Source: Erysipelatoclostridium sp. An173 (GTDB lineage: Bacteria > Bacillota_I > Bacilli_A > Erysipelotrichales > Coprobacillaceae). From it: a stretch of 51,341 nucleotides of DNA. A program made the position numbers and the translations under genes. Shown here one piece after another: positions 7,796 through 16,912 of the stretch; position 1 is the first letter of the stretch; each line of letters opens with the position of its first letter. The notes below the pieces were generated by a model, which saw only the letters and a program-made list of their open reading frames with translations, ran no database searches and was not told the origin of the DNA. Location: positions 1-51,341 of the forward strand of contig NZ_NFKR01000019.1 in the NCBI RefSeq assembly GCF_002160495.1, read 5' to 3'.

Positions 7796-8707
7796 TTACA
7801 TCTTCAAGAAACGTCTAATTGATACAAAACTTCCAATTAAACCTACTCCTGCACCAATAGCAGCAAGAATTAATGAGAAATCACGAATAAAAGGCATTGG
7901 TTCTTTTAATGCTAACATCGCCGATAATAAAGCACCGCCAGCATAATCATAAATCGTTTGATATCCATATATTAATACAATAATCGGGATAATAGAACCA
8001 ATCAATCCAATTAACATTCCCTCTAGCATAAATGGAATTCTAATATACCAGTTACTAGCACCAACCATACGCATGATACTAATTTCTGTTTGTCTTGCAG
8101 TAATAGTAATCTTAATTGTATTTGCAATCATGAATAGGGCAACTACAGATAATCCAACAATGAAAACAGTTCCACCAGTTTGAATTGTTTGTAATGTTTG
8201 AACCATGTTTTCAGTTGACTCCCCACCATAAGTAGCACTATTTACATTAGGAATTTCTTCGATTTTTTTAGAAATAGCTTCGATTTGACTAGCATCTTTA
8301 ACTTCTACTTCATAAGCTGCTCCTAATGGATTTTCATCACGATATGATTCAAATAACTCTGCTCCATCTTCACCTTGTTTTTCGATTAATTTATCCAATT
8401 CCTGATCTTTAGTATAATAAGTACTCTTAGTTACTCCATTAATCGCATTAATTTGATCACCAACAGCTAATTCAGCTTCACTATCAATATTTCGTTCAAG
8501 TTTAACATAAATACTAACACCTTCTTCAATATTAGCACTAATATCTTGAACATTTAACGCTAAAACACCAATTACCCCAATTAACAATAATGTAATTGTA
8601 ACAGCAAAAATTGATGAAAATGACATAACTCCATTACGCCAGATATTTTGAACGGCAGTTACAAAATGTCTCGGTAAGTTTTTTATACAGCTAACAAATT
8701 CTTTCAT
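7796..8707 (-). CDS. ftsX: Cell division protein FtsX
   Basis: This is the membrane partner of FtsE. In Firmicutes the FtsEX complex activates peptidoglycan hydrolases during division or elongation. The 303-residue protein has a short cytoplasmic N-terminus and a first helix (VMSFSSIFAVTITLLLIGVIG). A large extracellular domain at about 55-175 (VSIYVKLERNIDSEAE...) is followed by three C-terminal helices (GTVFIVGLSVVALFMIANTIK; IPFMLEGMLIGLIGSIIPIIVLI; FSLILAAIGAGVGLIGSFVSI). ITARQTEISIMRMVGASNWYI is the typical FtsX/MacB coupling motif. It overlaps ftsE by one base (TAATG), so the two are translationally coupled. Confidence 0.95.
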   Translation of the reverse strand: MKEFVSCIKNLPRHFVTAVQNIWRNGVMSFSSIFAVTITLLLIGVIGVLALNVQDISANIEEGVSIYVKLERNIDSEAELAVGDQINAINGVTKSTYYTKDQELDKLIEKQGEDGAELFESYRDENPLGAAYEVEVKDASQIEAISKKIEEIPNVNSATYGGESTENMVQTLQTIQTGGTVFIVGLSVVALFMIANTIKITITARQTEISIMRMVGASNWYIRIPFMLEGMLIGLIGSIIPIIVLIYGYQTIYDYAGGALLSAMLALKEPMPFIRDFSLILAAIGAGVGLIGSFVSIRRFLKM

Positions 8708-9390
8708 TAAATTTCATAACCTCCTAAACTAGTATCAGCATTAATACATCCATTTTCAATTAAAATGGTTCTCTTTTTATGTTCTTGAACAATTTTACTA
8801 TCATGAGTAACAACTAGAATAGTGGTATTTTGTTTTTCATTAATTCGTTCTAAGATCTTAATAATTTCTTCAGATGTTTCTGGATCTAGATTCCCTGTTG
8901 GTTCATCAGCAATTAATACTTTAGGACGATTAACGATCGCACGAGCAATTGCTACCCGTTGTTGTTGTCCCCCTGATAATTCATGAGGAAAAGAATTTAC
9001 TTTATCCTCTAAACCAACTAATTCTAATGTAGCTCTAACACGTTGACGAATCTCAGCTCTTGGTGTATCAATTACTTCCAAGGCAAAAGCAACATTTTCA
9101 AATACAGTCTTTTTAGGTAATAATCTAAAATTTTGGAAAACTACACCGATATTACGACGGAAATAAGGGATCTTACTATTACGTAATTTAGATACATCCT
9201 GCCCAACTACTTCTACTTTCCCTGAAGTAACCTTTTCTTCCCGATATAATAATTTGATAAAAGTAGACTTTCCTGATCCAGTAGAACCGATGACATAAAC
9301 AAATTCACCAGGTTCAATGGTAAGATTTATGTTATTAAGTGCTCTTACACCAGTTTTGTAAATTTTTGTAACGTTTGTAAGTTTTATCAT
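8707..9390 (-). CDS. ftsE: Cell division ATP-binding protein FtsE
   Basis: The 227-residue ABC ATPase of the FtsEX complex. Visible motifs are Walker [10 protein letters not shown] (about 35-43), the Q-loop (VFQNFRLLP), signature LSGGQQQR, Walker [13 protein letters not shown] and the switch His (VVTHDS). The best SD match (AAAGGAGAT) lies about 20 bases before the ATG, unusually far. No in-frame alternative start exists in between, so the start is kept. An extended -10 element lies about 100 bp upstream. Confidence 0.95.
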   Translation of the reverse strand: MIKLTNVTKIYKTGVRALNNINLTIEPGEFVYVIGSTGSGKSTFIKLLYREEKVTSGKVEVVGQDVSKLRNSKIPYFRRNIGVVFQNFRLLPKKTVFENVAFALEVIDTPRAEIRQRVRATLELVGLEDKVNSFPHELSGGQQQRVAIARAIVNRPKVLIADEPTGNLDPETSEEIIKILERINEKQNTTILVVTHDSKIVQEHKKRTILIENGCINADTSLGGYEI

Positions 9391-9486
9391 ATTGTTGTCG
9401 TTTAGACTATCTCCTTTCTTATTTTTATTTATATATATTTAGTTTTCAAATATTCAATTTTCCAAGAGCCCTTTTGCTCCACGGTT

Positions 9487-9495
9487 ATTATAGCA
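9487..9495 (-). promoter_or_regulatory. Extended -10 element of ftsEX
   Basis: Minus-strand TGC-TATAAT about 100 bp upstream of ftsE, giving a leader of about 90 nt. No good -35 box is seen at the usual distance. Confidence 0.4.
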
Positions 9496-9570
9496 CACTT
9501 TGTCAAATAAGGGCATAAATACTGTCATTATCACTTAATTTTTGATACAATAAAATAAAGAGGTGACAAT

Positions 9571-9774
9571 ATGAAAAGAATATGTCCAATATGCCAAACA
9601 GAACTAAAAAATAATTGTTTTATCAAAGACAATGGCATGTCAAGTCTAAGTTATCTTGAGTTAATTATTAAAAATGATGATTTAAAAAAAACTAACTATG
9701 AACTAAAAAGCTGCTATTGTCCTAACTGTGGCCACGTTGATTTTTACATCGATTTAAATAGTCATAATAAATAA
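9571..9774 (+). CDS. Small zinc-ribbon protein
   Basis: A 67-residue protein with two CxxC knuckles: CPIC at 5-8 and CPNC near 51-54. They are separated by about 42 residues that include a helix-prone SYLELIIKNDDLKK stretch. It ends right after a short beta-like VDFYIDL. An SD (AGAGGTGA) and a downstream hairpin terminator support a real gene. The function is unknown; similar small proteins may be nucleic-acid or protein adaptors. It lies alone on the plus strand between the minus-strand ftsEX and secA-prfB-yitT blocks. Confidence 0.75.
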   Translation: MKRICPICQTELKNNCFIKDNGMSSLSYLELIIKNDDLKKTNYELKSCYCPNCGHVDFYIDLNSHNK

Positions 9775-9785
9775 ATCAACGGTAG

Positions 9786-9811
9786 AAAAGAAATCGCGAG
9801 ATTTCTTTTTT
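9786..9811 (+). terminator. Terminator of the small zinc-ribbon gene
   Basis: A 10-bp stem AAAAGAAATC/GATTTCTTTT with a GNRA-type GCGA tetraloop, running into a T-tract. Confidence 0.75.
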
Positions 9812-9845
9812 ATTTAAAGAAACCAAATATTTTTGATAATGATTT

Positions 9846-9876
9846 AAAAGTGTTGACTTTTTAAATCAACACTTTA
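9846..9876 (-). terminator. Hairpin after yitT, weak terminator
   Basis: The arms AAAGTGTTGA (9847-9856) and TCAACACTTT (9866-9875) lie just past the yitT stop codon. The U-tract is short (TTTT). Confidence 0.55.
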
Positions 9877-9882
9877 ATTAAT

Positions 9883-10740
9883 TTATAAATCAATTGATGG
9901 TAGCGTAAAGCCACGTCCTTTTACACTATGAGTAGCATTACTAATGATAAAAGCCGTTGGATCGATTTCTAGAACCATATCATTTAATAAATGTAATTCC
10001 CGTTTAGATACTACTGACATTACTGCATATTGATCTTTTTGCTGGTATCCAGTAGTAATATTTAATAAAGTACAGCCACGATTAATATTATCGAAAACAA
10101 CTTTACGAATCTCTTTCCATTTCGGTGAAATAATCGTTACTTGAACTTTTGTTTCACCAAGCATCATTACTTGATCCATTACAATTGTTAAGATAATAAC
10201 AACAGCTATGGCGTATAAAACTTCTTCGATTGTAATTGGACAAAAGATTACCTGAATTACTAAAACTAAACAATCAAATATATTTATTAACCAGGCTAAT
10301 GAAATTCCAGTTTTTTTACTAATGATCATTGGTGGAATATCCATTCCCCCAGTACTACCACCGACTCTAAAAACCAGCCCAGCTCCAATTCCCATACAAA
10401 GTCCCGCATAAATTGTCGCTAAGATTGGGTCATTAGTAATAGTTGAAAATGCATCAACTCGTTCTAATAACGCTAAAAAAGTCGGATAAATAAAAGTACT
10501 CAATAATGTTCCATAAGCAAACTTTTTACCTAAGTAAAAATACCCAATAATAAACATAATGATGTTAATTGCATAAACAGTATAAGAAATGTTGATTCCT
10601 GTTACTGCTTTAACTGCAATCCCAATACCAGAAGCACCACCAGTAATAAATCCTGCCGGTGTAATAAATGCACAAATACCTAGTGCTAAAATAAAGTTAC
10701 CTAAAATAATAATTAATGTTTCTTTTAATATTTTCTTCAT
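9883..10740 (-). CDS. YitT family membrane protein (DUF161/DUF2179)
   Basis: This 285-residue protein has five or six membrane segments in its first ~200 residues. The glycine-rich motif GFITGGASGIGIAVKA near 30-45 and the repeat-like GLVFRVGGSTGGMDIPPMII are typical of the YitT family. The cytoplasmic DUF2179 domain from about 200 (VTIISPKWKEIRKVVFDNINRGCTLLNITTGY) ends in the family's AFIISNATHSVKGRGF. The function is unknown; the family is widespread in Firmicutes, often with several copies. It follows prfB by 10 bp with the SD AGGAGGGTG, so it is cotranscribed with secA-prfB. Confidence 0.9.
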   Translation of the reverse strand: MKKILKETLIIILGNFILALGICAFITPAGFITGGASGIGIAVKAVTGINISYTVYAINIIMFIIGYFYLGKKFAYGTLLSTFIYPTFLALLERVDAFSTITNDPILATIYAGLCMGIGAGLVFRVGGSTGGMDIPPMIISKKTGISLAWLINIFDCLVLVIQVIFCPITIEEVLYAIAVVIILTIVMDQVMMLGETKVQVTIISPKWKEIRKVVFDNINRGCTLLNITTGYQQKDQYAVMSVVSKRELHLLNDMVLEIDPTAFIISNATHSVKGRGFTLPSIDL

Positions 10741-10750
10741 TACACCCTCC

Positions 10751-11848
10751 TTATAAACTTGTTTTTAAATATGCATAAATAAAATCATCTAAATCACCAT
10801 CTAAAACTGCTTTTGGGTTATTAGATTCATAATTACTACGATTATCCTTTACTAAAGAATATGGATGTAATACATATGATCTAATTTGCGAACCCCAGGC
10901 AATCTCTTTTTGTTCACCTTTTAATTCTTGTAATTGACTAGCCTGTTTTTCTAACATCAATTGATATAATTTACTCTTTAACATGATCATTGCCTGCTCA
11001 CGGTTTTGAATTTGACTACGCTGACTTTGACAAGTAACAACAATATTTGTCGGTAAGTGCGTTATTCTAACAGCAGAATCAGTTTTATTAATATGCTGTC
11101 CTCCAGCACCACTAGCACGATAAGTATCAATTTTTAAATCACTACTTTGAATTTCAATTTCGATTTCATTATTAAACTCCGGCATAACATCAACAGAAGC
11201 AAATGATGTATGACGCCGTTTAGCTGAATCAAATGGTGATAACCGCACTAATCGATGAACACCTTTTTCTGCTTTTAAATGACCATATGCCATGTCGCCT
11301 TTAATCAGCATAGTTACTGACTTAATACCAGCAACATCACCATCTAAATAATCAAGAACTTCAACTTTCCAGCCTTTATTGGTTGCATAACGCTGATACA
11401 TTCTAAATAACATATCGGCCCAATCCTGGCTTTCAGTACCACCAGCACCTGGATGAATTTCTACGATAGCATTTAAATCATCATGTTCACCTGATAGTAA
11501 CATTGTTTTTTCAAACTCACCTAAATCATGTTGAAAAGTTAAAAAATCGCTTTCAAGAATTTCCATGAACTCTTTATCTTCAGTATTTTTTACTAATTCA
11601 TAAGTTTCATTTAATTCATCAAGTTTTTGTTTTAGTGAATCATATTGTTCAACTGTTTTTTTCATTCGATTTAACTTATCGTAAATCCCTTTAGCTTTAT
11701 TAGCATCATTCCAAAATCCCTCTTGTAATGTAATAACAGTTAGTCCTTCAATCTCTCGACGATATGCTTCAATATCGATTGATTGATAAAACTCATCTAT
11801 TAATAAATGGGCTTTAGAAAGCCCATTTTTAATTTCATATAATTCCAT
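10751..11848 (-). CDS. prfB: Peptide chain release factor 2
   Basis: RF2 ends translation at UGA and UAA. The 365-residue protein has the stop-codon-reading tripeptide SPF at 204-206 and the catalytic GGQ at 249-251 (SGAGGQHINKTDSAVRITH). It has the usual N-terminal helical domain. The start MELYEIKNGL matches the normal RF2 N-terminus and reads straight through. The in-frame UGA and +1 shift near codon 25 that regulate most bacterial prfB genes are absent (codons 23-26 read S-I-D-I). It overlaps the secA stop codon by one base (TAATG). Confidence 0.96.
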   Translation of the reverse strand: MELYEIKNGLSKAHLLIDEFYQSIDIEAYRREIEGLTVITLQEGFWNDANKAKGIYDKLNRMKKTVEQYDSLKQKLDELNETYELVKNTEDKEFMEILESDFLTFQHDLGEFEKTMLLSGEHDDLNAIVEIHPGAGGTESQDWADMLFRMYQRYATNKGWKVEVLDYLDGDVAGIKSVTMLIKGDMAYGHLKAEKGVHRLVRLSPFDSAKRRHTSFASVDVMPEFNNEIEIEIQSSDLKIDTYRASGAGGQHINKTDSAVRITHLPTNIVVTCQSQRSQIQNREQAMIMLKSKLYQLMLEKQASQLQELKGEQKEIAWGSQIRSYVLHPYSLVKDNRSNYESNNPKAVLDGDLDDFIYAYLKTSL

Positions 11849-14481
11849 TATTTAAACGTTAATTCCATTTTTAAATGAGGAATTTTTTGCTCAGTTTCAC
11901 TACCTGGACGCACTCCCATATGAACAATATTACGAGAAATCGTATCAGCAATACTGCTAGTCATTTGTTCAAACATATAGAATGCTTCTTCAGTATACTC
12001 AGCTAAAGGATCTTTTTGGGCATAAGCTCTCAAATAAATACCATTACGTAACTTAGTCATGGCATCAATATGATTGATCCAAGTATAATCAATTACTCCT
12101 AAAAGAATACTTCTTTCATATTGTAATTTCTTTTCTGGTGGTAAATCTTTATTAAAACGACTAGTATATTGATTGAATACTAAATCTGTTAAGGTATCAG
12201 TTAATTTTTTAGGATCATGTTGTAAGGATTCACAGTTATTAGCATGAATTTCTACTAATAACATGTAGTTTTTAGCAACAAAATCAACAACTCCAGCAAC
12301 ATCAATCGTATCATGTTTACCATCATGTTTAGTATATTGACGCACTGTCATTTCAATAGCTTGATTGAACATTCCTTTAACAATATCATCTAAACTATCT
12401 TCAGACATGATATCATCACGTTCTTTATACATAATTTCACGTTGTTGACGCATAACATCATCGTATTCCAAAATATGTTTACGAGCATCAAAGTTTTGTC
12501 CTTCAACTCGTTTTTGGGCACTTTCAATGGCTTTAGTAACCATTTTATTTTCAATTGCCTGATCATCATCTAAATAATCTTTAAATGAACTTAATCTTTC
12601 ACCAGCGAAACGTTCCATTAATTCATCTTCAAAAGATACATAGAATACTGAATACCCAGGATCTCCTTGACGACCAGAACGTCCTCTTAACTGATTATCA
12701 ATACGTCTAGATTCATGTCGTTCAGAACCGATAACTGCTAAACCACCAATTTCGGCAACACCTTCACCTAATTTGATGTCAGTACCACGACCAGCCATGT
12801 TAGTAGCAATTGTAACTGCTCCACGTTGACCAGCTTTTTCAATAATTTCAGCTTCTTTAGCATGATTTTTAGCATTTAAAACGTTATGTTTAATTTTACG
12901 ACGATTTAACATTTTTGATAAAACTTCTGATGTTTCAACAGATACTGTACCAATCAAAATTGGCTGTCCATAAGAATTACGGGCAACAACTTCATCACAT
13001 AAAGCTTTAAATTTATTTGCTTTAGTTGAATAAATTTTATCATTGCGGTCATCTCTAATAACTGGTCGATTAGTTGGAATTTCAATAACACGCATGTTGT
13101 AAATTAATCTAAATTCTTCTTCTTCAGTTTTAGCAGTACCAGTCATCCCTGCTAATTTATTAAATAATCTAAAGAAGTTTTGATAAGTAATTGTGGCACG
13201 AGTTTCAGTTTCTTCTTTGATTGGAACTCCTTCTTTTGCTTCGATTGCTTGATGTAATCCATCTGAATATGCACGTCCTGGCATAACACGACCAGTGAAT
13301 TGGTCAATGATCATGATCTTAGCATTTTTAATATCATGACTACCATCATCAGTAGCAATCATATATTCAACATCACGAGTCATAACATAATTAGCTTTTA
13401 AGGCCTGATTAATACGATGTACTAATGATGTATGTTGTGGATCATATAAGTTATTTAATTTAAATCCTTTTTCTGCTTTAGCAATACCACTAGCAGTTAA
13501 AGCAACTGTTTTACTTTCAATATCAACTTCATAATCTTTATCTGCCTGTAAAGATTTAACAAACTTATCAGCTTGTAAATAAAGGGCAGCAGTATTCTTT
13601 CTACCACCAGAAATAATTAATGGTGTTCTTGATTCATCAATTAAAATTGAGTCAACCTCATCAATTAATGCATAATTTAACCCTTTTACTAACACTTTAT
13701 CTTCTAAACGAGTTACCATGTTATCACGTAAATAGTCAAAACCTAATTCTGCATTAGTAGTATAAGTAATGTCACATCCGTGAGCCTGTTGTTTTTGTAA
13801 TGGGGTTAATTCACGTTTATTTAAACCAACTGTAAGTCCTAAAAAATTAAATACTAAACCGTTATTTTGGGCATCACGTCCAGCTAAATAATCATTAACT
13901 GTTACAACATGTACCCCTTTATTAGTTAAAGCATTTAAATAAACTGGAAAGATTGATGTTAATGTTTTACCTTCACCAGTTTTCATTTCTGCAATATCAC
14001 CTTCGTGTAAAGTAATAGCCCCCATAATCTGTACCTTAAATGCTTTAAGGCCAAGTTTACGATAAGCCGCTTCACGAACTACTGCATAAGCATCAATAAT
14101 AATATCATCTAGAGTTTTTCCACTGGCTAAAGCTTCTTTAAAAACATTAGTTTGATTAGCTAATTCATCATCACTCATTGCTTGATATTTAGGTTCTAAG
14201 CTTAAAACTTCATCAGCCATCTTATCTAATTTTTTTAATTGCTTTCTTTCATCATCAAAGACTCCTTTGATCTTAGCAACTAATCCTTTTTTTGTTGAAT
14301 GAGGCGTAGTACTAAAAGGAATTACTTCTCCGTTATATTCACCATGGAAATCTTCTACTTTTATATCTTCCCCAGTATCATCTTTTAAATCAACGATATC
14401 TTTTACAGCATCTGGGTTAAGTCCTTCTTTTTCTTGTTTCTTTTTCAATTCTCTACGAATTTGCTCTTTTCTACTTGCCAT
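11848..14481 (-). CDS. secA: Preprotein translocase ATPase SecA
   Basis: SecA drives protein export through SecYEG. Nucleotide-binding motifs include Walker A MKTGEGKT (166-173), DEVDSILIDESRTP, MAGRGTDIKLG and QLRGRSGRQGDPG. The core aligns from about residue 74 (VFDDERKQLKKL), so there is an N-terminal extension of roughly 65-70 Lys/Asp/Glu-rich residues compared with ordinary SecA. The start is well supported by AAGGAG six to seven bases before the ATG. The C-terminal zinc/SecB-binding motif (CxCxnCH) is absent; the protein ends SETEQKIPHLKMELTFK. It is the first gene of a secA-prfB-yitT operon. Confidence 0.96.
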   Translation of the reverse strand: MASRKEQIRRELKKKQEKEGLNPDAVKDIVDLKDDTGEDIKVEDFHGEYNGEVIPFSTTPHSTKKGLVAKIKGVFDDERKQLKKLDKMADEVLSLEPKYQAMSDDELANQTNVFKEALASGKTLDDIIIDAYAVVREAAYRKLGLKAFKVQIMGAITLHEGDIAEMKTGEGKTLTSIFPVYLNALTNKGVHVVTVNDYLAGRDAQNNGLVFNFLGLTVGLNKRELTPLQKQQAHGCDITYTTNAELGFDYLRDNMVTRLEDKVLVKGLNYALIDEVDSILIDESRTPLIISGGRKNTAALYLQADKFVKSLQADKDYEVDIESKTVALTASGIAKAEKGFKLNNLYDPQHTSLVHRINQALKANYVMTRDVEYMIATDDGSHDIKNAKIMIIDQFTGRVMPGRAYSDGLHQAIEAKEGVPIKEETETRATITYQNFFRLFNKLAGMTGTAKTEEEEFRLIYNMRVIEIPTNRPVIRDDRNDKIYSTKANKFKALCDEVVARNSYGQPILIGTVSVETSEVLSKMLNRRKIKHNVLNAKNHAKEAEIIEKAGQRGAVTIATNMAGRGTDIKLGEGVAEIGGLAVIGSERHESRRIDNQLRGRSGRQGDPGYSVFYVSFEDELMERFAGERLSSFKDYLDDDQAIENKMVTKAIESAQKRVEGQNFDARKHILEYDDVMRQQREIMYKERDDIMSEDSLDDIVKGMFNQAIEMTVRQYTKHDGKHDTIDVAGVVDFVAKNYMLLVEIHANNCESLQHDPKKLTDTLTDLVFNQYTSRFNKDLPPEKKLQYERSILLGVIDYTWINHIDAMTKLRNGIYLRAYAQKDPLAEYTEEAFYMFEQMTSSIADTISRNIVHMGVRPGSETEQKIPHLKMELTFK

Positions 14482-14618
14482 GAAATACGCTCCTTATTCT
14501 TTGTCTATCGTATTATAACATTTAAAGTTATTAATTTAAACCCCTTAAGTGAATTAGTAAATTATATTCTAATTACGATGTAAAATCAAGATTAAATTAT
14601 TGTTTATAAATTGTAAAA

Positions 14619-14664
14619 TAAAAGCCAATATTCCTTGAATCACTTCAAGTCTATTGGCTTTTAA
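14619..14664 (-). terminator. Terminator of the cold-shock gene
   Basis: The long outer stem AAAAGCCAATA/TATTGGCTTTT encloses an inner stem TTGAA/TTCAA. T-rich sequence follows on the minus strand. Confidence 0.75.
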
Positions 14665-14670
14665 ATATTT

Positions 14671-14868
14671 TTAAACTTTTACTACATGTTTGGCCTGCAT
14701 CCCACGATCACTTTTATAAAGCTCAAATTCAACTAATTCGCCTTCATTTAAAGTTTTATATCCATCTTGTAAGATTTGACTATAATGTACAAATACATCT
14801 TTTCCATCGCCACGGTCAATAAATCCAAAACCTTTTTCCGCATTAAACCATTTTACTTTTCCTTGCAT
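14671..14868 (-). CDS. Cold shock protein (Csp family)
   Basis: A 65-residue single-domain OB-fold RNA chaperone: [17 protein letters not shown] with RNP1 (KGFGFI) and RNP2 (VFVHY), which bind single-stranded RNA or DNA. The length equals CspB/CspD-type proteins. The ATG at 14868 follows AAAGGGGTGA, so the seven upstream in-frame codons are leader, not protein. The 269 bp between this gene and comFA hold both divergent promoters. No unusually long conserved cold-shock leader could be recognised. Confidence 0.93.
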   Translation of the reverse strand: MQGKVKWFNAEKGFGFIDRGDGKDVFVHYSQILQDGYKTLNEGELVEFELYKSDRGMQAKHVVKV

Positions 14869-15114
14869 TTCATTCACCCCTTTAATCATCTGGTCAACTT
14901 TAGTATATTACTATTATTTTTTAAGATAAATTAATTTCACTCGACAAAAAATGCATCGTTACCTTTTTTAGCTTATTTTGGCTTATTCATTGTCAAAATA
15001 ACAATCAATAACTAAAAAAACAAATAAAATTATCATATTTTAACTAAACAAAAATAAAACATCAACGAGACAAATTTATCACCAATTTAAGACAAAAATC
15101 ACCACAATTTGCGT

Positions 15115-15120
15115 TATAAT
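15115..15120 (+). promoter_or_regulatory. -10 element of comFA-comFC
   Basis: TATAAT 18 bp before the comFA ATG gives a very short leader. A poor -35-like GACAAA lies 18 nt upstream. Confidence 0.35.
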
Positions 15121-15137
15121 ATAGTCAGGTGATAAAG

Positions 15138-16241
15138 ATGATTTGTCCACGATGTAAAAATCAAGATCCAAAATATTTTTATACTTTCAACCAAATAACA
15201 TATTGCCGTAAATGCATTAATGTTGGTAGCAAACAAATAGTCAAAAACAGCTTTAATCTGCCAAAAGCCAAGATAGATTATCATTTAGACTATCAGCTAA
15301 CCCCCTTACAACAAAAGATTTCTAAAGATCTTTTAAATCGCTATATTAACAACAAAAATACTAATTTAAAAGCGGTATGCGGTGCCGGTAAAACAGAAAT
15401 AACCTATGAAGTAATCAAATATGCCCTTAACAATAATCATTGTGTTTGTTTTACGACCCCACGTAAGGAATTAGTAATTGAATTAGCTAATCGAATTCAA
15501 AGTCAATTTTCAAACATTGACATTACATGTGTTTATGGTGGTCATACCAAAATCACCTCAGGACAATTTATTATTTGTACAACTCATCAGCTTTATCGAT
15601 ATCCCAATACTTTTGATTTATTGATTTTAGACGAACTAGATGCTTTCCCATATGCCAACAATGACGTTCTTCAAAGTATTTTAGAAAATAGTATTAAAGG
15701 TAACTATATTTATATGTCAGCAACAATGAATGATAACCCGGATTTATTAATGACTAAACGTTATCACGGTCACTTATTAGACATCCCTAAATGTTATATC
15801 ACACCTAACTGGCTCGCTTACATAATTGCTGTTTTTAAAATAAAAGCAAATGTAAAAAACAGCAAGCCTACAATAGTTTTTGTTCCCAGTATTAAACAAA
15901 CTTACAAATGCACTAAAATCTTTAAATTATTTAAGCTGAAGTGTTTAGAATGTAGTTCTAAAACTACTAAAATTGAAAAAAGATTAGCTGCTTTAAAAAA
16001 CGGAAAACTTGATGTTATCGTTGCAACAACAATATTAGAGCGCGGAATTACCGTTGATAATGTTCAAGTAATTGTTTTACAAGGCAATAATCGTGTTTTC
16101 AATCAAAGCACCTTGATTCAAATATGTGGACGAGTGGGACGAAATATAAATCACCCAAATGGCTCGATAAGTATTTTTACCCCATATAAAACTAAGGCGA
16201 TAAAAAAATGCATATCTACAATAAAGCAAGACAATGCTTAA
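15138..16241 (+). CDS. comFA: ComFA-like DNA translocase/helicase of competence
   Basis: ComFA is the ATP-driven helicase-like protein that helps pull single-stranded DNA into competent cells. The 367-residue protein starts with a four-cysteine zinc finger (CPRC...YCRKC, about 2-30) as in Bacillus ComFA. Walker A AVCGAGKTE, the DExD box LLILDELDAF, motif III YMSATM and motif VI QICGRVGRN follow. It is shorter than the ~460-residue Bacillus protein. The ATG at 15138 (SD AGGTGA, five bases) is preferred over a GTG nine bases upstream that overlaps the SD. It overlaps comFC by 34 bp. Confidence 0.88.
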   Translation: MICPRCKNQDPKYFYTFNQITYCRKCINVGSKQIVKNSFNLPKAKIDYHLDYQLTPLQQKISKDLLNRYINNKNTNLKAVCGAGKTEITYEVIKYALNNNHCVCFTTPRKELVIELANRIQSQFSNIDITCVYGGHTKITSGQFIICTTHQLYRYPNTFDLLILDELDAFPYANNDVLQSILENSIKGNYIYMSATMNDNPDLLMTKRYHGHLLDIPKCYITPNWLAYIIAVFKIKANVKNSKPTIVFVPSIKQTYKCTKIFKLFKLKCLECSSKTTKIEKRLAALKNGKLDVIVATTILERGITVDNVQVIVLQGNNRVFNQSTLIQICGRVGRNINHPNGSISIFTPYKTKAIKKCISTIKQDNA

Positions 16242-16837
16242 TTTGTTTTCAAGAAATTGAAAGCCAGCCTAGTTTATATCATTTTTGTCACCAGTCATCA
16301 CTATGTTTAGATTGCCTTAACAAATTTGATATCTATAATCAACAACACTACTTTCACAATTATCCTTTGACTATTTTATATTATTACAATAGCTTTTTTA
16401 AAAAAATATTATTTCAATACAAAGGACAAGATGATTATGCTTTAAAAGATGCCTTTTTAAATCCTTTCTATGATTTTAAAACCCGATATCGGCGTCACTT
16501 AATTGCCATTGTTCCTAGTAGCGATGAAGATAATAAGCGACGGGGTTTTAATCCTAATGAAATGATCGTTCAAAGTTTTAGTAATAATATTTTTACTGGT
16601 TTATATAAAACTTCTTCATATAAACAAGCTAGTCAAAACGATCGTAGTTTAATTAAACAGCATATCAAAATTAAAGATGGTCATCGATTATTTAATCAAG
16701 ATGTAATTATTTTTGATGATGTTATTACATCTGGTAATACTATCATGGCTTGTGCAAATCTAATTGCATCTTTTCACCCCAAATCGATTTCAATCATTGT
16801 TTTGGCAAGTAATCAAATTGATAATTTGTTTACATGA
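16208..16837 (+). CDS. comFC: ComFC-like phosphoribosyltransferase-fold protein
   Basis: A 209-residue ComF-family protein. It has an N-terminal CxxC...CxxC zinc site (CLIC...LCLDCLNKF) and a C-terminal PRTase fold with the PRPP-binding signature VIIFDDVITSGNTIMACANL at about 168-187. ComFC is needed for efficient DNA uptake and binds ComFA. The reading frame overlaps the end of comFA by 34 bp, showing tight coupling. Other competence genes are not in the window. Confidence 0.88.
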   Translation: MHIYNKARQCLICFQEIESQPSLYHFCHQSSLCLDCLNKFDIYNQQHYFHNYPLTILYYYNSFFKKILFQYKGQDDYALKDAFLNPFYDFKTRYRRHLIAIVPSSDEDNKRRGFNPNEMIVQSFSNNIFTGLYKTSSYKQASQNDRSLIKQHIKIKDGHRLFNQDVIIFDDVITSGNTIMACANLIASFHPKSISIIVLASNQIDNLFT

Positions 16838-16885
16838 TATCACACACCAGATATTTCACTAATGATATGTAATATAGTGATAAAG

Positions 16886-16912
16886 AAAATAGTGGCATCA
16901 CGCCACTATTTT
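16886..16912. terminator. Bidirectional terminator of comFC and the MarR gene
   Basis: The 11-bp arms AAAATAGTGGC and GCCACTATTTT enclose a five-base loop. The MarR stop codon lies inside the hairpin. Confidence 0.65.

Noticed and set aside
9396-9486. Possible riboswitch in the ftsEX leader
   Set aside because: The ~90-nt leader has only a short GAGC/GCTC pairing and no match to a known aptamer.
10751-11848. Search for the usual RF2 programmed frameshift
   Set aside because: The N-terminal region reads through in one frame with the expected RF2 residues; no in-frame UGA is present.
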